A stretch of DNA of 64,000 nt from Aplectana chamaeleonis (taxonomy: Eukaryota; Nematoda; Chromadorea; Rhabditida; Cosmocercidae), in assembly GCA_029168955.1 (NCBI GenBank), contig JAPDOI010000021.1:1773501-1837500 (forward strand). The letters are read 5' to 3'. The notes below the pieces were generated by a model, which did not search any database, was not told the origin of the DNA, and saw only the letters and a program-made list of their open reading frames with translations. The position numbers were made by a program, and so were the translations under genes. This document shows, in pieces, positions 42,855 to 55,540 of this stretch (positions are counted from its first letter, which is position 1; each line of letters starts with the position of its first letter).

Positions 42855-43401
42855 TGGTGAGCGCTTCTCTGAGAAAATTTGCATCGCTATGGCATGGTAA
42901 TAGCCGGGCTATCACGATGCCACACGTGGGCTATTTCGATGCCACATGTGAGGTATTTCAATGTCACATGTGGGTCGTGTCGATCCGATGGTTCCCACCA
43001 CAGTCTAAGTGTGCGGGACCACCCCCCCCCAGCCGTGGGGACCATCCCCTCAGCTGCCAAAAATTATTCTTCGGCTTCTGAGTGATCCTTCAAAGGTGGC
43101 TTGAGGTCCCCTTCCAGGTTCGGAATCGAAATGCGAGTGAGCATTCGGCGAGATGAGGCGCCTTTTACACCCTTCGGTTTGTTTACTCTGAGCATGATAC
43201 TGATACCAGAAAAAAAAACTCAATTCTTAACAAGTTCAAGATTGCAGTATCATAGCAAGGTCACAGCGATGCCATAGCGATTTTACTCCGCGCACCGCAT
43301 GATTTGCTATGCCATAGCGATGCTATTCCGCGAAGGAGCTGCATTTCAGTGCCATAGCTATGCAATAGCCATGCAAAAATTCTCAGAATTCGCGCTCACC
43401 A
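42855..43401. repeat. Foldback with TGGTGAGCGC ends and GCCATAGC repeats
   Basis: TGGTGAGCGC and GCGCTCACCA are perfect inverse ends. Subterminal TCTGAGAAAATTTGCAT / ATGCAAAAATTCTCAGA and many CATAGCGATGC / ATCGCTATGGC words follow. Confidence 0.7.
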
Positions 43402-43914
43402 GATTTGGCTTTGACTCGCCATCGCGCAACCCGGTGGTCTCAGTATCAAGGTTCAGAGTAAACGTAGAGAGACCGTTGTTTTTGCATTTAATAGAGCTTA
43501 AAAAGTTGAATGAGTGTTCAAAAAATCGTCCAAAACGGATAACTGGTGTTCGAGAAAATTTGTCATAATCACGTGACTGGTCGAAAAAGTGTTATCTTCT
43601 TTTTTTTTCAGTCGGCGTACACGATCTTGTTGGAACACTTATCATTGAGCTAGAGTGCTCATTTTTGGTCAGGGAGCTGTTTATTATTGCAACTAGCTCC
43701 TGTCAAATTTTGAAGTTGATAGCTCAAATTTTGCGGAACTTCAAAAATGAGTGCCAAGATAGACAAAAACATGTAAACATGTTATTATAAGCCACCCGAC
43801 GTTTACTCAATCGTAAAAATGAACGGAAGAAAATCAATACCGTTACTGATAGGCTTTGGCTTAGGATTGTGCTCTTTCTGAGAGAGGCTCACGCTTCTCA
43901 ATACCACGGACCTT
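43402..43914. other. No recognisable gene
   Basis: The sequence between the foldback and the second array has no motif that I can name. Confidence 0.35.
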
Positions 43915-46900
43915 GGAAGTACTTTTCGGAACGCCGCACGATGTGACTAGGGTTTCAGGAGTGTGCAGGATGCCAGGGAATGTCGGTGGCTCAACCGGGA
44001 ACGGCAAGAGCGCCGGGGATAGTGTCTGGGGCCCATCTGGGAGCACGCAGAGCGCCGAGGAAAGTTTCGGGAACCCAACCGGGAATGCGCAGAGCGCCGG
44101 GAAAGTGTGCAGGACCCAACTTGGAGCACTCAGAGCGCCGGGGAAAGTGTGCAGGACATATGTGGGAGGTCGCAGAGCGCCGGGGAGAGTGTCGGGGACC
44201 CAACCGGGAATGCGCAGAGCGCCGGGAGGTATGCAGGACCCAACTAGGAAAACTCAGAGCGCCGAGGAAAGTTTGCAAGACCCACGTGGGAGTGCGCAGA
44301 GCGCCGGGGAAAGTGTCGGGGACCCAACCGGGAATGCGCAGAGCGCCGGGAAGAGTGTCTGTGACTCTTCCGGGAGTGCGGAGAGCGCCGGGGAAAGTGT
44401 CTGGTACCCATGTGGGAGTGCGCAGAGAGCCGGGGAAAGTGTGCGTGGCCCATGTGGGAGTGCGCAGAGCGTCGCGGAAAGTGTGCAGGACCCAACTAGG
44501 AGTACTCAGAGCACCGAGGAAAGTGTACAATACCCATGTGAGAGTGCGCAGAGCACCGGGGAAAGTGTCGGGGGACCAACCGGGAATGCGCAGAGCGCTG
44601 GGGAGAGTGTCGGGGAACCAACCGGGAATGCGCGCGTAGAGCGCTGAGGAGAGTGTGCGGCACCCAACTGGTGGTGCTTTGAGCGCCGGGGAAAATATCG
44701 GGGACCCAACCGGAAATGCGCAGAGCGCCGGGAAGAGTGTCTGGGACTCATCTGGGAGGTCGCAGAGCGCCGGGGAGAGTGTGCGGGACCGAACTAAAGG
44801 TGCTCTGAGCGCCGGGGAAAGTACCGGGGATCCAACCGGGAATGCTCAGAGCGCCGGGAAAGTGTGCAGGACCCATATGGGAGGTCGCAGAGCGCCGGGG
44901 AGAGTGTGCGGGACCCAACTAGTGGTGCACTGAGCGCCGGGGAAAATATCGGGGACCCAGCCGGGAATGCGCAGAGCGCCGGGAAAGTATGCAGGACCCA
45001 ACTAGGAAAACTCAAAGCGCCGAGGAAAGTTTGCGAGACCCATGTGGGAGCGCGCAGAGCGCCGGGAAAGTGTGCGTGACCCATGTGGGAGTGCGCAGAG
45101 CGCCGGGGAAAGTGTGCAGGACCCAACTAGGAATAATCAGAGCACCGAGGAAAGTGTACAATACCCATGTGAGAGTGCGCAGAGCGCCGGGGAAAGTGTC
45201 GGGGAACCAACCGGGAATGCGCAGAGCGCTGGGGAGAGTGTCGGGCAACCAACAGGGAATGCGCAGAGCGCTGAGGAGAGTGTGCGGCACCCAACTGGTG
45301 GTGCTTTGAGCGCCGGGGAAAGCATCGGGGACCCAACCGGGAGTGCGCAGAGCGCCGGGAAGAGTGTCTGGGACTCATCTGGGAGGTTCCAGGGCGCCGG
45401 AGAGAGTGTGCGGGACCGAACTAAAGGTGCTCTGAGCGCCGGGGAAAGTACCGGGGATCCAACCGGGAATGCTCAGAGCGCCGGGAAAGTGTGCAGGACC
45501 CATATGGGAGGTCGCAGAGCGCCGGGGAGAGTGTGCGGGACCGAACTAAAGGTGCTCTGAGCGCCGGGGAAAGTACCGGGGATCCAACCGGGAATGCTCA
45601 GAGCGCCGGGAAAGTGTGCAGGGCCCATATGGGAGGTCGCAGAGCGCCGGGGAGAGTGTGCGGGACCCAACTAGTGGTGCACTGAACGCCGGGGAAAATA
45701 TCGGGGACCCAACCGGAAATGCGCAGAGCGCCGGGAAGAGTGTCTGGGACTCATCTGGGAGGTCGCAGAGCGCCGGGGAAAGTGTGCAGGACCCATGTGG
45801 GAGATCGCAGAGCGCCGGAGAGTGTGCGGGACCCAACTAGTGGTGCACTGAGCGCCGGGGAAAATATCGGGGACCCAACCGGGGATGCGCAGGGCGCCGG
45901 GAAAGGAGGGAAGGACCCAACTAGGGAGTGCGCAGAGCGCCGGGAAATTGTGCAGGACCCATGTGGGAGGTCGCAGAGCGCCGGGGAAAGTGTGCAGGAC
46001 CCAACTAGGAGTACTCAAAGCGCCGGGGAAAGTGTGCGTGACCCATGTGGGAGTGCGCAGAGCGTCGGGGAAAGTGTGCAGGACCCAACTAGGAATACTC
46101 AGAGCACCGAGGAAAGTGTACAATACCCATGTGAGAGTGCGCAGAGCGCCGGGGAAAGTGTCGAGGAACCAACCGGGAATGCGCAGAGCGCTGGGGAGAG
46201 TGTCGGGGAACCAACCGGGAATGCGCAGAGCGCTGAGGAGAGTGTGCGGGACCCAACTAGTGGTGCACTGAGCGCCGGGGAAAATATCGGGGACCCAACC
46301 GGGAATGCGCAGAGCGCCGGGAAAGTATGCAAGGACCCAACTAGGAGTACTCAGAGCGCCGGGGAAAGTGAGCAGGACCCAACTAGGAGTACTCAAAGCG
46401 CCGGGGAAAGTGTGCGTGACCCATGTGGGAGTGCGCAGAGCGTCGGGGAAAGTGTGCAGGACCCAACTAGGAAAACTCAAAGCGCCGAGGAAAGTTTGCG
46501 AGACCCATGTGGGAGCGCGCAGAGCGCCGGGAAAGTGTGCGTGACTCATGTGGGAGTGCGCAGAGCGTCGGGGAAAGTGTGCAGGACCCAACTAGGAGTA
46601 CTCAAAGCGCCGGGGAAAGTGTGCGTGACCCATGTGGGAGTGCGCAGAGCGTCGGGGAAAGTGTGCAGGACCCAACTAGGAAAACTCAAAGCGCCGAGGA
46701 AAGTTTGCGAGACCCCTGTGGGAGCGCGCAGAGCGCCGGGAAAGTGTGCGTGACTCATGTGGGAGTGCGCAGAGCGTCGGGGAAAGTGTGCAGGATCCAA
46801 CTAGGAAAACTCAAAGCGCCGAGGAAAGTTTGCGAGACCCATGTGGGAGCGCGCAGAGCGCCGGGAAAGTGTGCGTGACCCATGTGGGAGTGCGCAGAGC

Positions 46901-49900
46901 GCCGGGGAAAGTGTGCAGGACCCAACTAGGAATAATCAGAGCACCGAGGAAAGTGTACAATACCCATGTGAGAGTGCGCAGAGCGCCGGGGAAAGTGTCG
47001 GGGAACCAACCGGGAATGCGCAGAGCGCTGGGGAGAGTGTCGGGGAACCAACCGGGAATGCGCAGAGCGCTGAGGAGACTGTGCGGCACCCAACTGGTGG
47101 TGCTTTGAGCGCCGGCAAAACCATCGGGGACCCAACCGGGAGTGCGTAGAGCGCCGGTGAAAGTGTATGGTACCCATATGGGAGGTCGCAGAGCGCCGGG
47201 GAGAGTGTGCGGGACCCAACTAGTGGTGCACTGAGCGCCGGGGAAAATATCGGGGACCCAACCGGGAATGCGCAGAGCGCCGGGAAGAGTGTCTGGGACT
47301 CATCTGGGAGGTCGCAGAGCGCCGGGGAAAGTGTGCAGGACCCATGTGGGAGGTCGCAGAGCGCCGGGGAGAGTGTGCGGGACCCAACTAGTGGTGCACT
47401 GAGCGCCGGGGAAAATATCGGGGACCCAACCGGGAATGCGCAGAGCGCCGGGAAAGTATGCAGGACCCAACTTGGAGCACTCAGAGCGCCGGGGAAAGTG
47501 TGCAGGACCCATGTGGGAGGTCGCAGAGCGCCGGGGAAAGTGTGCAGGACCCAACTAGGAGTACTCAAAGCGCCGGGGAAAGTGTGCGTGACCCATGTGG
47601 GAGTGCGCAGAGCGTCAGGGAAAGTGTGCAGGACCCAACTAGGAATACTCAGAGCACCGAGGAAAGTGTATAATACCCATGTGAGAGTGCGCAGAGCGCC
47701 GGGGAAAGTGTCGGGGAACCAACCGGGAATGCGCAGAGCGCTGGGGAGAGTGTCGGGGAACCAACCGGGAATGCGCAGAGCGCTGAGGAGAGTGTGCGGG
47801 ACCCAACTAGTGGTGCACTGAGCGCCGGGGAAAATATCGGGGACCCAACCGGGAATGCGCAGAGCGCCGGGAAAGTATGCAAGGACCCAACTAGGAGTAC
47901 TCAGAGCGCCGGGGAAAGTGTGCAGGACCCAACTAGGAGTACTCAAAGCGCCGGGGAAAGTGTGCGTGACCCATGTGGGAGTGCGCAGAGCGTCGGGGAA
48001 AGTGTGCAGGACCCAACTAGGAGAACTTAAAGCGCCGAGGCAAGTTTGCGCGACCCATGTGGGACGGCGCAGAGCGCCGGGAAAGTGTGCGTGACTCAAG
48101 TGGGAGTGCGCAGAGCGTCGGGGAAAGTGTGCAGGATCCAACTAGGAAAACTCAAAGCGCCGAGGAAAGTTTGCGAGACCCATGTGGGAGCGCGCAGAGC
48201 GCCGGGAAAGTGTGCGTGGCCCATGTGGGAGTGCGCAGAGCGCCGGGGAAAGTGTGCAGGACCCAACTAGGAATAATCAGAGCACCGAGGAAAGTGTACA
48301 ATACCCATGTGAGAGTGCGCAGAGCGCCGGGGAAAGTGTCGGGGAACCAACCGGGAATGCGCAGAGCGCTGGGGAGAGTGTCGGGCAACCAACAGGGAAT
48401 GCGCAGAGCGCTGAGGAGAGTGTGCGGCACCCAACTGGTGGTGCTTTGAGCGCCGGGGAAAGCATCGGGGACCCAACCGGGAGTGCGCAGAGCGCCGGGA
48501 AGAGTGTCTGGGACTCATCTGGGAGGTCGCAGAGCGCCGGAGAGAGTGTGCGGGACCGAACTAAAGGTGCTCTGAGCGCCGGGGAAAGTACCGGGGATCC
48601 AACCGGGAATGCTCAGAGCGCCGGGAAAGTGTGCAGGACCCATATGGGAGGTCGCAGAGCGCCGGGGAGAGTGTGCGGGACCGAACTAAAGGTGCTCTGA
48701 GCGCCGGGGAAAGTACCGGGGATCCAACCGGAAATGCTCAGAGCGCCGGGGAAAGTGTGCAGGACCCATGTGGGAGGTCGCAGAGCGCCGGGGAGAGTGT
48801 GCGGGACCCAACTAGTGGTGCACTGAGCGCCGGGGAAAATATCGGGGACCCAACCGGAAATGCGCAGAGCGCCGGGAAGAGTGTCTGGGACTCATCTGGG
48901 AGGTCGCAGAGCGCCGGGGAAAGTGTGCAGGACCCATGTGGGAGATCGCAGAGCGCCGGAGAGTGTGCGGGACCCAACTAGTGGTGCACTGAGCGCCGGG
49001 GAAAATATCGGGGACCCAACCGGGAATGCGCAGAGCGCCGGGAAAGTATGCAAGGACCCAACTAGGAGTACTCAGAGCGCCGGGGAAAGTGTGCAGGACC
49101 CATGTGGGAGGTCGCAGAGCGCCGGGGAAAGTGTGCAGGACCCAACTAGGAGTACTCAAAGCGCCGGGGAAAGTGTGCGTGACCCATGTGGGAGTGCGCA
49201 GAGCGTCAGGAAAGTGTGCAGGACCCAACTAGGAATACTCAGAGCACCGAGGAAAGTGTATAATACCCATGTGAGAGTGCGCAGAGCGCCGGGGAAAGTG
49301 TCGGGGAACCAACCGGGAATGCGCAGAGCGCTGGGGAGAGTGTCGGGGAACCAACCGGGAATGCGCAGAGCGCTGAGGAGAGTGTGCGGGACCCAACTAG
49401 TGGTGCACTGAGCGCCGGGGAAAATATCGGGGACCCAACCGGGAATGCGCAGAGCGCCGGGAAAGTATGCAAGGACCCAACTAGGAGTACTCAGAGCGCC
49501 GGGGAAAGTGTGCAGGACCCAACTAGGAGTACTCAAAGCGCCGGGGAAAGTGTGCGTGACCCATGTGGGAGTGCGCAGAGCGTCGGGGAAAGTGTGCAGG
49601 ACCCAACTAGGAATACTCAGAGCACCGAAGAAAGTGTACAATACACATGTGAGAGTGCGCAGAGCGCCGGGAAAGTGTCGGGGAACCAACCGGGAATGCG
49701 CAGAGCGCTGGGGAGAGTGTCGGGGAACCAACCGGGAATGCGCAGAGCGCTGAGGAGAGTGTGCGGCACCCAACTGGTGGTGCTTTGAGCGCCGGGGAAA
49801 ACATCGGGACCCAACCGGGAGTGCGCAGAGCGCCGGGAAGAGTGTCTGGGACTCATCTGGGAACTCGCAGAGCGCCGAGGAAAGTTGGCAAGACCCATGT

Positions 49901-50270
49901 GGGAGTGCGCAGAGCGCCGGGGAAAATGTCGGGGACCCAACCGGGAATGCGCAGAGCGCCGGGAAGAGTGGCTGTGACTCATCTGGGAGTGCGTAGAGCG
50001 CCGGGGAAAGTGTCTGATACCCATGCGGGAGTGTGCAGAGCGCCAGGGAAAGTGTCGGGGAACCAACCGGGAATGCGCAGAGCGCTGGGGAGAGTGTGCG
50101 GGACCCAACTGGTGATGCTTTGAGGGCCGGGGAAAATAGGTATCGGGGATCTTACCGAGAATGCGCAGAGCGCCGGGGAAAGCGTCTGGGACCCATCTGG
50201 GAGTATGCAGAGCGCCGGGGAAAGAGTGCGGGACTCATCCGAGTTTGCGCGTAACGCTGAGGAAAGAAAT
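43915..50270. repeat. Minisatellite array 2: 42-bp unit
   Basis: About 150 tandem copies of a 42-bp unit: GTGTGCAGGACCCAACTAGGA followed by GTACTCAGAGCGCCGGGGAAA, with variants (CGGGGACCCAACCGGGAATG, GACCCATGTGGGAGTG and others). The unit is 14 codons, so most frames on both strands remain open for long distances; a plus frame at 45719-46753 encodes variants of STQSAGESVQDPTR. Blocks are duplicated at larger scale (44989-45560 recurs at about 48129-48700, offset 3140). No signal peptide or flanking exon was found, so coding is not supported. Confidence 0.9.
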
Positions 50271-50375
50271 CCTTTGTTCCTGCTGCTAAAGCAACTTACA
50301 GCAAGAAAGTCTGTTGGAACTCTTACTTTGAAAAATAAACACACCAATCATGTTGGAAAGGGAACCTTTAGAAAA
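50271..50375. other. Array 2 edge
   Basis: The repeat pattern fades here into unique A/T-rich sequence. Confidence 0.4.
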
Positions 50376-51146
50376 AATAAATGAAATTCCGAATAGTTTA
50401 GCTTCCTGGCAAAAGTAATGATTTGGCATGGTTACATTTTCAAACAACTAAATATATTTTCACATCCCAGCTGAGAGGAAAAATACTACGTGTCCAGTAC
50501 GATTTTCAAAAAGTAAAAAAAAATTTTTTTTAATATTCCGAGAAATGATTTGGCGTAAAATCACTCATATGTAGAGAAATATTCGGGAAGTCTAGTGAAA
50601 TAGCTGAATATGCGATTGGGCGGTCGAGAATAGACCAGCTTTTGGCAAGTTTTGTGGACAAAGAGGATTTGCAGTTTACAAGCTTTTCCGTACAACCCAT
50701 CAAAGCAAAATCATCGCGATATGGACTTAAGAGTTGCGTTTACCTAACTTGACATCTTATGATTGCCGTATCACAGCTCCCAAAAAAACTTTTGCTGTTT
50801 TACATATCGCGGTGATTTTGCTTTGATGGGTTGTACGGAAAAGCTTGTATACCGCAAATCCTCTTTGTCCACTAAACTTACCGATAGCTGGTCTATTCTC
50901 GACGGCCAAATCGCATGTTCAGCTATTTCACTACATTTCCCGAATATTTCTTTACATACGAGTGATTTGACGCCAAATCATTTCTCGGATTATTTCAAAA
51001 CATTTTTTTTTTACTTTTTGAAAATCGTTCTGGACACGTAGTATTTTTCCTCTCAGCTGGGATGTGAAAATATATTTAACTGTTTGAAAATATAGCCATG
51101 CCAAATCATTACTTTTGCCAGGAAGCTAAACTTTTCGGAATTTCAT
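50376..51146. repeat. Foldback, arms about 350 bp
   Basis: GCTTCCTGGCAAAAGTAATG and CATTACTTTTGCCAGGAAGC are inverse. The arms continue through CCCAGCTGAGAGGAAAAATA / TATTTTTCCTCTCAGCTGGG to about 50725 and 50795, with a short spacer. Confidence 0.85.
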
Positions 51147-51309
51147 TTCTGACTTTTACCTGAGTGCCCCCCCCCTAAGGATAGTCCCGCAATCTTAGCA
51201 GCGGAGCGGTTGTTTCTTCATTTCCACCACTATGTTTTCTTAAAAAAACAACTTGACTTTTAGAGATTGACGATATTGTAGAAGGGAAACCCTTGGAAAA
51301 AGTTGTGAA
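51147..51309. other. Short unassigned segment with a C-rich motif
   Basis: CTGACTTTTACCTGAGTG, a C10 run and AAGGATAGTCCC.CAATCTT match the inverse of about 42660-42720. Confidence 0.5.
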
Positions 51310-52108
51310 GTTTCTGAAAGTTGGGCTCCGCAAAAAAGGTTAAGGATTTGGCATTGCTCTAAAATGTCGTGAAATTGTTCCATTAGATTTTTCTATCTAA
51401 CTGATTTCCTAAATGTAGTGAAATTGTTGAATCGATTTGGCTGTTGTTGGTATATGCAGATAACATAATCATTAAATGTAGTGAAACTGTTGCAAACGAT
51501 TTGGCAGGCGCTCTATGAATTATCAGAGTCAAATCACGCGTCAGAAGGGATTTTGCTCTGAGCGTATATTGAACCAAATGAGAACAAGAATAAGTCCAGC
51601 AACAAAACCGTTTCCATACAATGTGAACCGTGAAAGCGTTTAGGACACGATGACATAGCGTCAGTAGCTAATAAATTGTGTTATATTTCATTTTCATGGT
51701 TTTTATCCAATCGGTGAGAAAAGGTCTGGTACCTTAGTGGGAGCTACACTGAAAAGGCAGAATAACATTCGAAAATCTTAATTCTAGCCCATAAAGCCAC
51801 ATTTCGTTCAGCATTCTCAATCGAGAAGTAGTCTTTTTCTTTCTGTCTTCATTCGCTCCGCCAGAGGACCTTCTGACGCGTGATTTGACTCTGATAATCC
51901 ATAGACCGCCTGCCAAATCCATTTGCAACAATTTCACTACATTTAGTGATTATGTTATCTGCATATACCAACAACAGCCAAATCGATTCAACAATTTCAC
52001 TACATTTAGAAAATCAGTTCGATTGCCAAATCCAATGAAACAATTTCACGACATTTTAGAGCAATGCCAAATCCGTAACCTTTTCCGCGGAGCCCAACTT
52101 TCAGAAAT
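51310..52108. repeat. Foldback, arms about 240 bp
   Basis: TTTCTGAAAGTTGGGCTCCG is inverted as CGGAGCCCAACTTTCAGAAA. The arms share AATTGTTGAATCGATTTGGC / GCCAAATCGATTCAACAATT and end near 51550 and 51867. The centre shows no gene. Confidence 0.85.
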
Positions 52109-52348
52109 CATTTTAACAATTAATTTCGAAATTGAAGGTAATCGTGAACACAAGCTTCAGATAAATTACAGCCAGAAAATACCCCACCTAGGAAGGAGAA
52201 GGTTCAGAAGGAAAAAGGCTTACCTCTGGGCGGTGGTTGTGTCGAGTCCAAGCCGTTCAATGCGAAACGGCGCTGCGCAAATAACCCCGCCCATGATCGA
52301 CGGACGCGTAAACAACATCCTGATCTTTGGCATTTGTGAGTCTCTGGG
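52109..52348. other. Unassigned; one weak minus-strand exon candidate
   Basis: On the minus strand, 52340-52230 is open and ends at AGAG|GTAAGC. No second exon is convincing. Confidence 0.2.
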
Positions 52349-52988
52349 CTGTAGTAAACCCCATCAGAATCACGTTAAGATCATCTTACACAATCATCTG
52401 AAGAAATGTTGAGATAATCTGTAAGATTGTCTTGATGCTATGTTGAATGATATGAATCTCATCTGTGAGCGCACTATTCAGGCGATGAACATTTTTAAGA
52501 TGATGCAAATTTCATCAGGTTAGCTGAACTTCTACAGATCATCTAGACAGAGAACAGCGAGAGAGCATGTATTTCCGGAGAAGCTCGTCTTATCGTTAAG
52601 AGTACCCCGGAGCAACTTTAATCTTTCAGATGAAATAGCAGTTATCATTAACAGTTTTCACAAATCAACAAACAACTCGTTTCATTTACTGAGAAAGAAA
52701 GCATAGGGTTGGTCGATTCGTAAATGACCTCCCACAAAATAAGGCCGCTCCTTATCATCACAGGTGTCGTCGCATGTTATCAGATCATGATAAAGCGAGA
52801 ACGACCGCTTGAGGGCAATTCACCGCTAATGGAGTAACTACGGGCCTTAGTTGAAGCGACCAGTTGTGACTGATAACGATAAATATGAATCAATACGGAA
52901 ATAAGATCATCTGAAACTTGTATGGAAGAATATCAGATTATCTTATCAAATTAATATCAGATCATCTGATGGGGGTGGTTTACTGCAG
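52349..52988. mobile_element. Miniature element with GATCATCT repeats
   Basis: The ends CTGTAGTAAACCCCATCAGA and TCTGATGGGGGTGGTTTACTGCAG-type inverse bound 640 bp. GATCATCT / AGATGATC recurs at least eight times inside. No ORF is supported and the target duplication is unclear. Confidence 0.6.
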
Positions 52989-53238
52989 TCTTCAGTTGGC
53001 ATCGGGGAAGAGAATACTCGCGACAGAGTTCAATCAATGACGGAACCCTTACACTTCAATGGGTGAAGCCCTTTCTCCGCCATTTGCCATACTCTAGCAA
53101 AGTTGGCTTTCTGATCAAAGTACATTTTCAAAAAAAAAGTTGAAGCAGCTGAACGTTTCAATAAACGTTTAGGAAGCTCATGATATGTTGGAGACGGCAT
53201 ATTGTGAAGGTCTATGTCGAGCAGAAAATAACGCTTAA
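52989..53238. other. No recognisable gene
   Basis: Nothing is assigned. Confidence 0.3.
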
Positions 53239-53786
53239 AGGCAGTGGTCGCGATCAAATATGCTTGTCGTCTTTTTCTCTCTAAACCCTTTTCAGGGTCT
53301 CGAGTTGTAGGACCTATAAGAGAGAATTGCGAAAAAACCGCTGTTTTGGGCCAAATATAAAGCCTGAACTTTCTTGTCTTTTGATGGTGGACGAGCCCAC
53401 TCCACATCATCGGCATCGATGACCTCTTATATCAAGCGCGTCAGCTGGCTTAAAATTGATTTTCAATCAATGAACCTTTCAATTTATGTACACATCTAGT
53501 CGAGGAAATGATCGGAGTGCTTTCTTTCATTGCTCAACTGGTTTTATTAGGTAAATTTGCATTTATTTCTTCCTCTGAATATCGATGATTTTCGACTGCT
53601 CGGCATGAGACGGCGATCTTTTTGGTCGACGTTGTGCACGTGTGGACGAACTGGCATTTTTGGGCCTTAAAATCTCTATTTCTAGCCCGTTTTTCACCGC
53701 GCTACCTTCGTAGTTTTTCAGCTGTTTTTGATCTAAGCTGATTCTTGTACTTTTTTCGATAACGTTTTTCATCATGACCACTGCCT
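53239..53786. mobile_element. TTAA-flanked miniature element
   Basis: Ends AGGCAGTGGTCGCGATC and ATCATGACCACTGCCT lie between TTAA at 53235-53238 and 53787-53790. No ORF is supported. Confidence 0.75.
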
Positions 53787-54200
53787 TTAACGACTGGTGA
53801 GGTTCGATAAGGACGACTAAGGTTTTATTCCCAACTTTTTCTATTTCGTCTCAAAGCATCTCTCGTTGCGAGATCTCTGTGAACAATAAGGTGGCATCTA
53901 GAGTTCTGCGAGTTGCTTGCAGTGCGAGAGGTTGGGGGCGTGGCCCGGAAGCTCTCGCAACTAGCTTTGAGAGTCCGCGAGCTGCGGGCAGTGCGGGAAC
54001 CTGAATCAGGGTTCAGAATGAATCACTGAGTCAAATTGAGTCAGGGCACGAGTGGCAGTGGAGCGCGGTTTTGTATCAGTAGTATTTCCTCAAATCGATT
54101 CGAACTTATCAAGCATTGCTGTGCTGGACAACGGTGCTTGACCATGCTTTTTTTGGCAAAAAGTAGAAAAACCCTCAAAACAACAACCGCATATAACGTC

Positions 54201-54335
54201 GGCATGGATCCTGAAGAGAATTCGCGTACACTGTTAAAGATTGGCGCAAACTCAGTGTCATATGCTATAACATAGGTGCACAGAGTTTGCGCCATCCTTC
54301 AACAGTGAATGCGAAGTCTCTTCACGGTCCATGCC
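54201..54335. repeat. Palindromic element, GGCATGGATC ends
   Basis: GGCATGG...GAAGAGA...ACACTGTT...TTGGCGCAAACTC pairs with GAGTTTGCGCCATCC...AACAGTG...TCTCTTC...CCATGCC. Confidence 0.7.
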
Positions 54336-55490
54336 AATGTTACACAAAGAGGAAAACATGATATTTTGGAAATGATGTGTAAGTTTTTACTTTCTTTGAT
54401 ATGCATGACTTCGTGAACAAATGTTGTGTGTTGAAACAGAGAAAAACCATCATAGGAAAGCAAACAGGAAACAATCATGAGTAAAAACTACGAAAAACAG
54501 TCACAGAATGTTTTGTTGGCAAAAGACATGATGATTCAGGAAGTACTCGCAGTGCGCAATGAGTGCGTGAAACTGGTCGCAGTGTCCTCGCAGTGCAAGG
54601 CCATTGTTATAACTCCAGTCTGCGACCGCGAAAGGCTCGCTCATCTGTTTCGAATCGTGTCGGGACCCACACTTTTATCATGAAAAGAGCTGTCACAGGA
54701 ACACTTTGCATGCGCCGGTCGCTTCGCAGGGTTGCAGATGGGTGTTATACATTCAAATGTTAAAACTGTGTTGCAATCGGTCGCTGTCGCCGGCATCGGT
54801 CGCAGTGTGGCGCACTGCGACGGGTGCCCGCGACAGCGACGTAGTAATTGGTTTTGAGCAGCTTTCCTCTGTTTTTCATCTTTTATTTTGTAGTTCCTTC
54901 CTTCTTTTCTCTCCTGGGTTCTTCAACTTATCTTGAATGTATAAATCTTGAAGCCTGCCTCTTTATAAAACCGAAACTGCACTGATTTGCTATTGATTAC
55001 GTGTATTGATTTGTCTGCAATTGCGCGGGCAATAGCGCATGTCAGACGTAAGTTGGCGTGAAGTATGGCACAGCGCAACTGGCCTTCAGAGACTGCTACG
55101 TCGCTCAGGTCTGCGACCGCGACAGGGCTGTGGCAGAGTGTAAGAATGGCCCAAGAGGACTATGAAAGTCCTCTGCGAGAATTTTGTCGTCGGGTGCTCG
55201 CACTGCGACTTGAAAAAAAAAAGACTTGAAAAAACTCGCACAAAACGATTTGGGCGCGAAAGGAGCACGTCGTTCTACTGCCAGCCAAATGAAGACATGT
55301 CTCGATGCTCCAACACAGAACGCATCGCTCTGGAGGAGAGGAAGGCCGGCTTCTCCTACTCATGTCTCAGCAGGCAACTCTCTCACTAAGAGTGTAGATG
55401 GCCCTCCCAACAGGTTCTACCCAAAGTGAGCGAAGCAATGTACAGTCGGCACAGATCACACTTATACTTTATGTTTCCTATTGAGTGTTG

Positions 55491-55540
55491 ACGCAAACTC
55501 GGTGCACGTATGTTATAACATATGCGCACCAAGTTCGGGC
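55491..55540. repeat. Related short palindrome
   Basis: ACGCAAACTCGGTGC...ATGTTATAACAT...GCACCAAGTTCG resembles the core of 54201-54335. Confidence 0.55.

Noticed and set aside
45719..46753. A 344-codon plus-strand frame
   Set aside because: It lies in the 42-bp array; other frames and the opposite strand are equally open and no start context or exon structure supports it.
38960..50270. CRISPR-like array
   Set aside because: Repeats are contiguous and without unique spacers, and the setting is eukaryotic.
52230..52340. Minus-strand exon ending at AGAG|GTAAGC
   Set aside because: There is only one good splice site and no partner exon; the nearest acceptor would give an implausibly short intron and a quick stop.
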